From: Verrucomicrobiota bacterium
GTDB lineage: Bacteria; Verrucomicrobiota; Verrucomicrobiae; Chthoniobacterales; UBA10450
DNA length: 10,297 bases
Assembly (NCBI GenBank): GCA_005887855.1
Contig: VBQB01000036.1
Location: 1-10,297, forward strand
Direction: 5' to 3'
In this document: piece by piece, positions 7,618 through 10,297 of the stretch
Position numbering within the stretch: the first letter of the stretch is position 1
How the letters are laid out: each line of letters starts with the position of its first letter
The notes under the pieces: model-generated
What the model was told of the DNA's origin: nothing
The model's database searches: none
Seen by the model: the letters and a program-made list of their open reading frames with translations, nothing else
Made by a program: the position numbers and the translations under genes

Positions 7618-8925
7618 TCAGATAAACTTAATTTTGCCAGCGGCAAATCCAAGCATCCGTAGCAGGATCAGACCGTGCTTCCAGCGTTCGATGTTGGTCG
7701 AACCGTAGGTGCGTTCGCGATAGTGCACCGGCACCTCCACGATGCGCAAGGCCATACGCGCGGCGCCGAAAATAAGGTCGAAATCGCCAAAGGGATCAAA
7801 CTCGCCAAAATATTCTCTGTGCGACGCCAGCTTACGGTAGTTCTCCAGGGTCAAAACCTTCGTCCCGCATAGTGTGTCTTTGAACCGTTGACCGAGGATA
7901 AACGAAAACATCACCGCGAAAAATTTGTTCCCGAGCAGGTTAAAAAATCGCATGGCCTGCTTTTCCAAAGGATAAATAAGCCGGCTGCCATTGATGAATT
8001 CCCCTTTGTTGCTCACAATCGCATTATAAAAACGCGGTAATTCTTCCGGAGGCACGGTCAGGTCGGCATCCAGGATCATTAGAATATCCTTCTGCGCCAG
8101 AGCAAAGCCTTTCCGGACCGCATCCCCTTTTCCTTTGCCCTCCTGCCGATCAATCCGAATCGTGCGGGTGCCCTGATATTTTTGCTGCATTTGACAAATG
8201 GTTTCCCAAGTATTGTCGGTCGAATCGCCTTCAATAAAAATCAGTTCGTCATCCGGCCCCATGGCCGGGGTGCGCAAGATTGCCGCCTCAATGTTTCCTG
8301 CTTCATTTCGAGCAGGCACGACGACAGAAACAGAAGGAGCGGCGCCCGGGTTTGAGTTGGACTGGCTGACTGGGCGAGCCACCACGATGTTGAGCAGGTT
8401 GAAAAGACGAAATCCCGGCAATGGTGCCAGGAAACGGTTAGCGAAATAACTGAGCACTGGAATATACGCCGGGATGAGTAGTTTACTATCCTCGCGCACC
8501 AGTTCATAGCCCGCGAGCAGAAGAAGATTTCGCGCGTCCTCCGGAGCGATCCAGTTCTCTTCGGGAGTCTTGGTCCGCAGTCCCAGCGCGGTAGCGACAC
8601 GGAGGAGTGGTCTCCAAAGATTGCTGTAAAAGGTGATGATAAGCCGCACCGACGGCCACAACATCTTCCGAAGATCTTCCAAAAAGGTCTGGATGTCCGC
8701 CTCATAATGGATGTTGCCGTTAAGCAAAACGTAGTCCGGACGAAATTCTCTTACCGCTTCGAGATTCCTTGCTTCCCCTGATCGAGCCGTCGAGGTCAGA
8801 ACGAGGTGATTCTGAAATCTCAATAGCCCTGAGCTCCCCTTAGCATCAATTTCGACGATTCGGTCGTTCGGTCGGACATAGAGGTCGAGATATTGACGTA
8901 GCTTCTTGTAGAAATATCTTCGCAT
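7618..8925 (-). CDS. Fused degenerate methyltransferase-like domain and DPM1-like GT2
   Basis: A 435-residue protein and first gene of the minus-strand operon. Residues 1-185 resemble a class I methyltransferase in outline: a YFYKKLRQYLDLYVRPNDRIVEI lead-in, a VLLNG strand at 67-71, and an NWIAPEDARNLLLLAGYELV segment near 124-143 typical of the end of such domains. The glycine-rich motif is replaced by DAKGSS (27-32), so SAM binding is doubtful. Residues 198-435 are a GT2 domain: VSVVVPARNEAGNIE, EGDSTDNT (232-239), DADLT at 286-290 as the DxD metal site, DTLCGTK (350-356) and VHYRERTYGSTNI (400-412), as in dolichol- and polyprenyl-phosphate sugar synthases. No C-terminal membrane helices follow. 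It probably charges a polyprenyl phosphate with a sugar at the cytoplasmic face, possibly the donor for a GT-C enzyme. ATG 8925 is the clear start. Confidence 0.85.
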   Translation of the reverse strand: MRRYFYKKLRQYLDLYVRPNDRIVEIDAKGSSGLLRFQNHLVLTSTARSGEARNLEAVREFRPDYVLLNGNIHYEADIQTFLEDLRKMLWPSVRLIITFYSNLWRPLLRVATALGLRTKTPEENWIAPEDARNLLLLAGYELVREDSKLLIPAYIPVLSYFANRFLAPLPGFRLFNLLNIVVARPVSQSNSNPGAAPSVSVVVPARNEAGNIEAAILRTPAMGPDDELIFIEGDSTDNTWETICQMQQKYQGTRTIRIDRQEGKGKGDAVRKGFALAQKDILMILDADLTVPPEELPRFYNAIVSNKGEFINGSRLIYPLEKQAMRFFNLLGNKFFAVMFSFILGQRFKDTLCGTKVLTLENYRKLASHREYFGEFDPFGDFDLIFGAARMALRIVEVPVHYRERTYGSTNIERWKHGLILLRMLGFAAGKIKFI

Positions 8926-9022
8926 CAGCCAGCGTCCGAAGCGACCTCAGGTAAAATTTGACGAGATCTTTGCCTTTATCCGAACTCGGTGAAAATTTCA
9001 ACCACTAAAAAACGAGGGTTGC

Positions 9023-9052
9023 GCATCGCCCGTTACGGCGCACCGGCGATGC
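9023..9052. repeat. 8-base perfect inverted repeat
   Basis: GCATCGCC and GGCGATGC are perfect arms around a 14-base loop, about 100 bases upstream of the minus-strand operon. It could be an operator, an RNA hairpin in a leader, or chance; there is no T-run. It lies only 11 bases from the next inverted repeat, which makes a structured leader or binding region somewhat more plausible. Confidence 0.45.
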
Positions 9053-9063
9053 AAACGGCTGTG

Positions 9064-9086
9064 TTGACGGTCGATGAATCCGTCAA
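9064..9086. repeat. 7-base perfect inverted repeat
   Basis: TTGACGG and CCGTCAA flank a 9-base spacer. The symmetry and short spacer fit a dimeric regulator's site as well as a hairpin. It is upstream of the minus-strand operon by about 140 bases and upstream of the plus-strand gene by more than 500 bases, so any regulation would more likely concern the former. Confidence 0.4.
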
Positions 9087-9344
9087 AGTGTTCTCGCTTC
9101 AAGAAACAGGCCAATACTTACGTCGAGTATCAATGCCTATCACAGATGCCGCGCACGGTACACTCCATTCTGAATAAACAATTTCTTTTGCAGGGTACGA
9201 TGGTTTCCTAACCGTCGTGTCCCCTCGGCTCCGAAAAGCGTTCGCGAGTGGCTCTTTGGTATCAGCCCACTAATCACCCAGCCTTCGCACGCCGCGGCGC
9301 GGCGAGCGCGAATGGACGCGAATAGATCAGAAGGAGAGACTTGA

Positions 9345-9364
9345 CGAAGCGACAAATGGCTTCG
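9345..9364. repeat. Short inverted repeat
   Basis: CGAAGC and GCTTCG flank an 8-base loop. It follows an AAGGAG sequence at 9331-9336 and a TTG at 9341 that could open a 17-codon leader-like frame ending before 9400. The arms are short and this is weak evidence of function. Confidence 0.25.
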
Positions 9365-9605
9365 CCCCTCAAATCGTTGCAATGGTCAAATGGGTGAACT
9401 GTGAATCATGAATTCTGTTTTAACATTCTAACGCTTTGACGAATCATGTGGGCCTGCCCAAGGCGTAACATGCAATGAATCACGCCGTCATTATCCAGGA
9501 GCATTTTGCGCGGCTCATGCGCCTTGATCTTGGCGCGACTGGGTGCGAATATGGGCGATTTCTAGTGAGATAGCCAGAAGGAAAGCGGATAGGCACTTGA
9601 TTCAC

Positions 9606-10220
9606 ATGCAGATTCTGGTTTTAGAAATGCATTGCTCCGGCCCCTCGATGGTGGCCCGCTTGCTCAATATGATGGGCGCATATTTTGCCCCGGAAGGGGT
9701 TGAAATGCCAGCGCATCCAGAGATTCCAAAGGGTTTCTGGGAGCGCCAGGGTGTTCTGCATTGTACTCGGTTGCTGAGAAGCGCAAATTGCAGGTGGTAT
9801 CGCATTTCCAGCTTTACGATTGACAAAATTCCGAATGAAGCATTGGAGCAGTTCCGAGAACAAGGGAGGAAGGAATTTAGTGAAAGCCAGAAGGAGGTGC
9901 ACAAGCTAAACGCGAAGATTTCGCAACAGGCAGCGGACGTCGCACGCTACCAGCGCCGGATCGAGAAGCTGCGGGAGCTGTTGTCTAAGGCAGGAAGATT
10001 ACTGGAACGGGCACTCACCTCATCTCGCTGGCGCTTCGGCAGCCTTGTGCTCTTTCGCTCCAGCAAGTTTGCCGGCGAATCGGATCCTCGCTGGCGGAAG
10101 CGGCTCCTGGGTGAATTTAAAGCGTGGATCCAGCAGGGTGGCGAGTATCAACTACTCACTCAGCAAAAGATCAGAGCACGCCCAACTGTAAAGCTACCAG
10201 CTCGGCCGGCGAGCAAATGA
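9606..10220 (+). CDS. Internally deleted sulfotransferase-like protein, probably inactive
   Basis: This 204-residue frame keeps the two ends of a larger sulfotransferase. Residues 2-20 read QILVLEMHCSGPSMVARLL; the usual 5'-PAPS loop in these glycan-cluster enzymes is GMHRSGTS, so Gly, Arg and Thr appear replaced by Glu7, Cys10 and Pro13. AYFAPEGVEMPAHPEIPKG and FWERQGVLH follow in the normal order. After EQFREQGRK (about 82-89) the central catalytic part, including the expected KEPR-type motif and the 3'-phosphate site, is missing. The chain jumps into a charged heptad-like coiled coil (about 91-136), then SRWRFGS (140-146), a segment typical of the C-terminus of large glycan-locus glycosyltransferases and sulfotransferases. 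ATG 9606 starts directly before the first beta strand, so I prefer it to the in-frame start at 9543. The stop overlaps the next gene's ATG. It would once have sulfated a sugar using PAPS; activity now is unlikely. Confidence 0.7.
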   Translation: MQILVLEMHCSGPSMVARLLNMMGAYFAPEGVEMPAHPEIPKGFWERQGVLHCTRLLRSANCRWYRISSFTIDKIPNEALEQFREQGRKEFSESQKEVHKLNAKISQQAADVARYQRRIEKLRELLSKAGRLLERALTSSRWRFGSLVLFRSSKFAGESDPRWRKRLLGEFKAWIQQGGEYQLLTQQKIRARPTVKLPARPASK

Positions 10221-10297
10221 CCCAGATGATCGACCCGCAGACCAAGCGTTACAGAGCCCTGGCTAAGATCGAGGCGGGGAACGTACGTCGCACGGAT
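10217..10297 (+). CDS. Start of an unidentified gene, 3' partial
   Basis: ATG at 10217 overlaps the TGA of the sulfotransferase-like gene as ATGA, and the frame stays open for 27 codons to the window edge (MTQMIDPQTKRYRALAKIEA onward). The overlap is typical of translationally coupled operon genes, and the same arrangement occurs in the minus-strand operon. The visible residues are hydrophilic, with no signal peptide or recognisable motif. The product cannot be identified; another glycan-locus enzyme is the natural guess from position alone. Confidence 0.5.
   Translation, partial: MTQMIDPQTKRYRALAKIEAGNVRRTD

Larger units (their letters stand above)
8926..9605. other. 680-base divergent intergenic region
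   Basis: This spans the start of the minus-strand operon to the ATG of the plus-strand sulfotransferase-like gene. I found no convincing protein gene: the short open frames at 8989-9177 (plus) and 9140-9382 (minus) have no recognisable motif. The region contains two close perfect inverted repeats (9023-9052 and 9064-9086), a weaker one (9345-9364), three copies of gaatca(t/c)g at 9403, 9441 and 9478, and two cgcgaat words nine bases apart near 9308-9321. Both flanking transcription units should have promoters here. A poor candidate for the minus-strand operon is TTGAAA (9001-8996) with TAAAGG (8978-8973) at 17-base spacing. I would not rely on it. Confidence 0.6.

Noticed and set aside
8241..8705. 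154-codon minus-strand frame
   Set aside because: It is in the same strand but a different frame inside the two-domain glycosyltransferase, whose motifs are continuous in the other frame.
8989..9177. 62-codon plus-strand frame with GTG start
   Set aside because: It crosses both inverted repeats, lacks a ribosome site and has no recognisable domain.
9140..9382. 80-codon minus-strand frame in the divergent gap
   Set aside because: No motif, no ribosome site, and no family recognised. It remains possible as an unknown small gene or a remnant, but I cannot support it.
1..10297. Insertion sequence, CRISPR array, tRNA or rRNA
   Set aside because: I found no transposase motif, no regularly spaced repeat-spacer pattern and no tRNA-like or rRNA-like sequence.

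Overview
The window reads as part of a bacterial surface-glycan island (O-antigen, capsule or exopolysaccharide type). It holds glycosyltransferases, a polytopic GT-C-like membrane protein, several SAM-dependent methyltransferases and a sulfotransferase relative. There are no RNA genes, CRISPR arrays or intact mobile elements. The base composition is moderate and the enzyme families are those common in environmental Gram-negative bacteria. A soil or freshwater lineage such as Verrucomicrobiota or Acidobacteriota is a low-confidence guess; nothing here fixes the taxon.

Layout. Bases 1-5122 are on the plus strand: a GT2 glycosyltransferase entering from the left edge, a methyltransferase with an N-terminal zinc ribbon, a second methyltransferase with an unsatisfactory 5' end, a 422-base gap carrying a decayed partial copy of the first glycosyltransferase, and a large GT-C-like membrane protein. 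Bases 5370-8925 are a tightly packed minus-strand operon, read 8925 to 5370: a two-domain protein (degenerate methyltransferase-like N-terminus plus a dolichol-phosphate-mannose-synthase-like GT2), two class I methyltransferases overlapping by ATGA, and an FkbM-type methyltransferase gene broken by three single-base indels. After a 680-base divergent gap, plus-strand genes resume with an internally deleted sulfotransferase-like gene and the start of another gene that overlaps it by ATGA and runs off the right edge.

How it fits together (inference). The GT2 proteins would build lipid-linked sugars or oligosaccharides on the cytoplasmic side, the GT-C-like protein would transfer sugar from a polyprenyl-phosphate donor on the periplasmic side, and the methyltransferases would decorate or cap the glycan or its nucleotide-sugar precursors.

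The strongest signal is decay rather than a new system. A fossil copy of the GT2 gene lies about 2.6 kb from its source. The FkbM gene can be rebuilt almost completely by correcting three indels. The sulfotransferase has lost its central part and key PAPS-binding residues. The second methyltransferase has family-like sequence upstream of its only usable start. The pattern suggests a glycan locus being remodelled by duplication, deletion and loss of modification enzymes.
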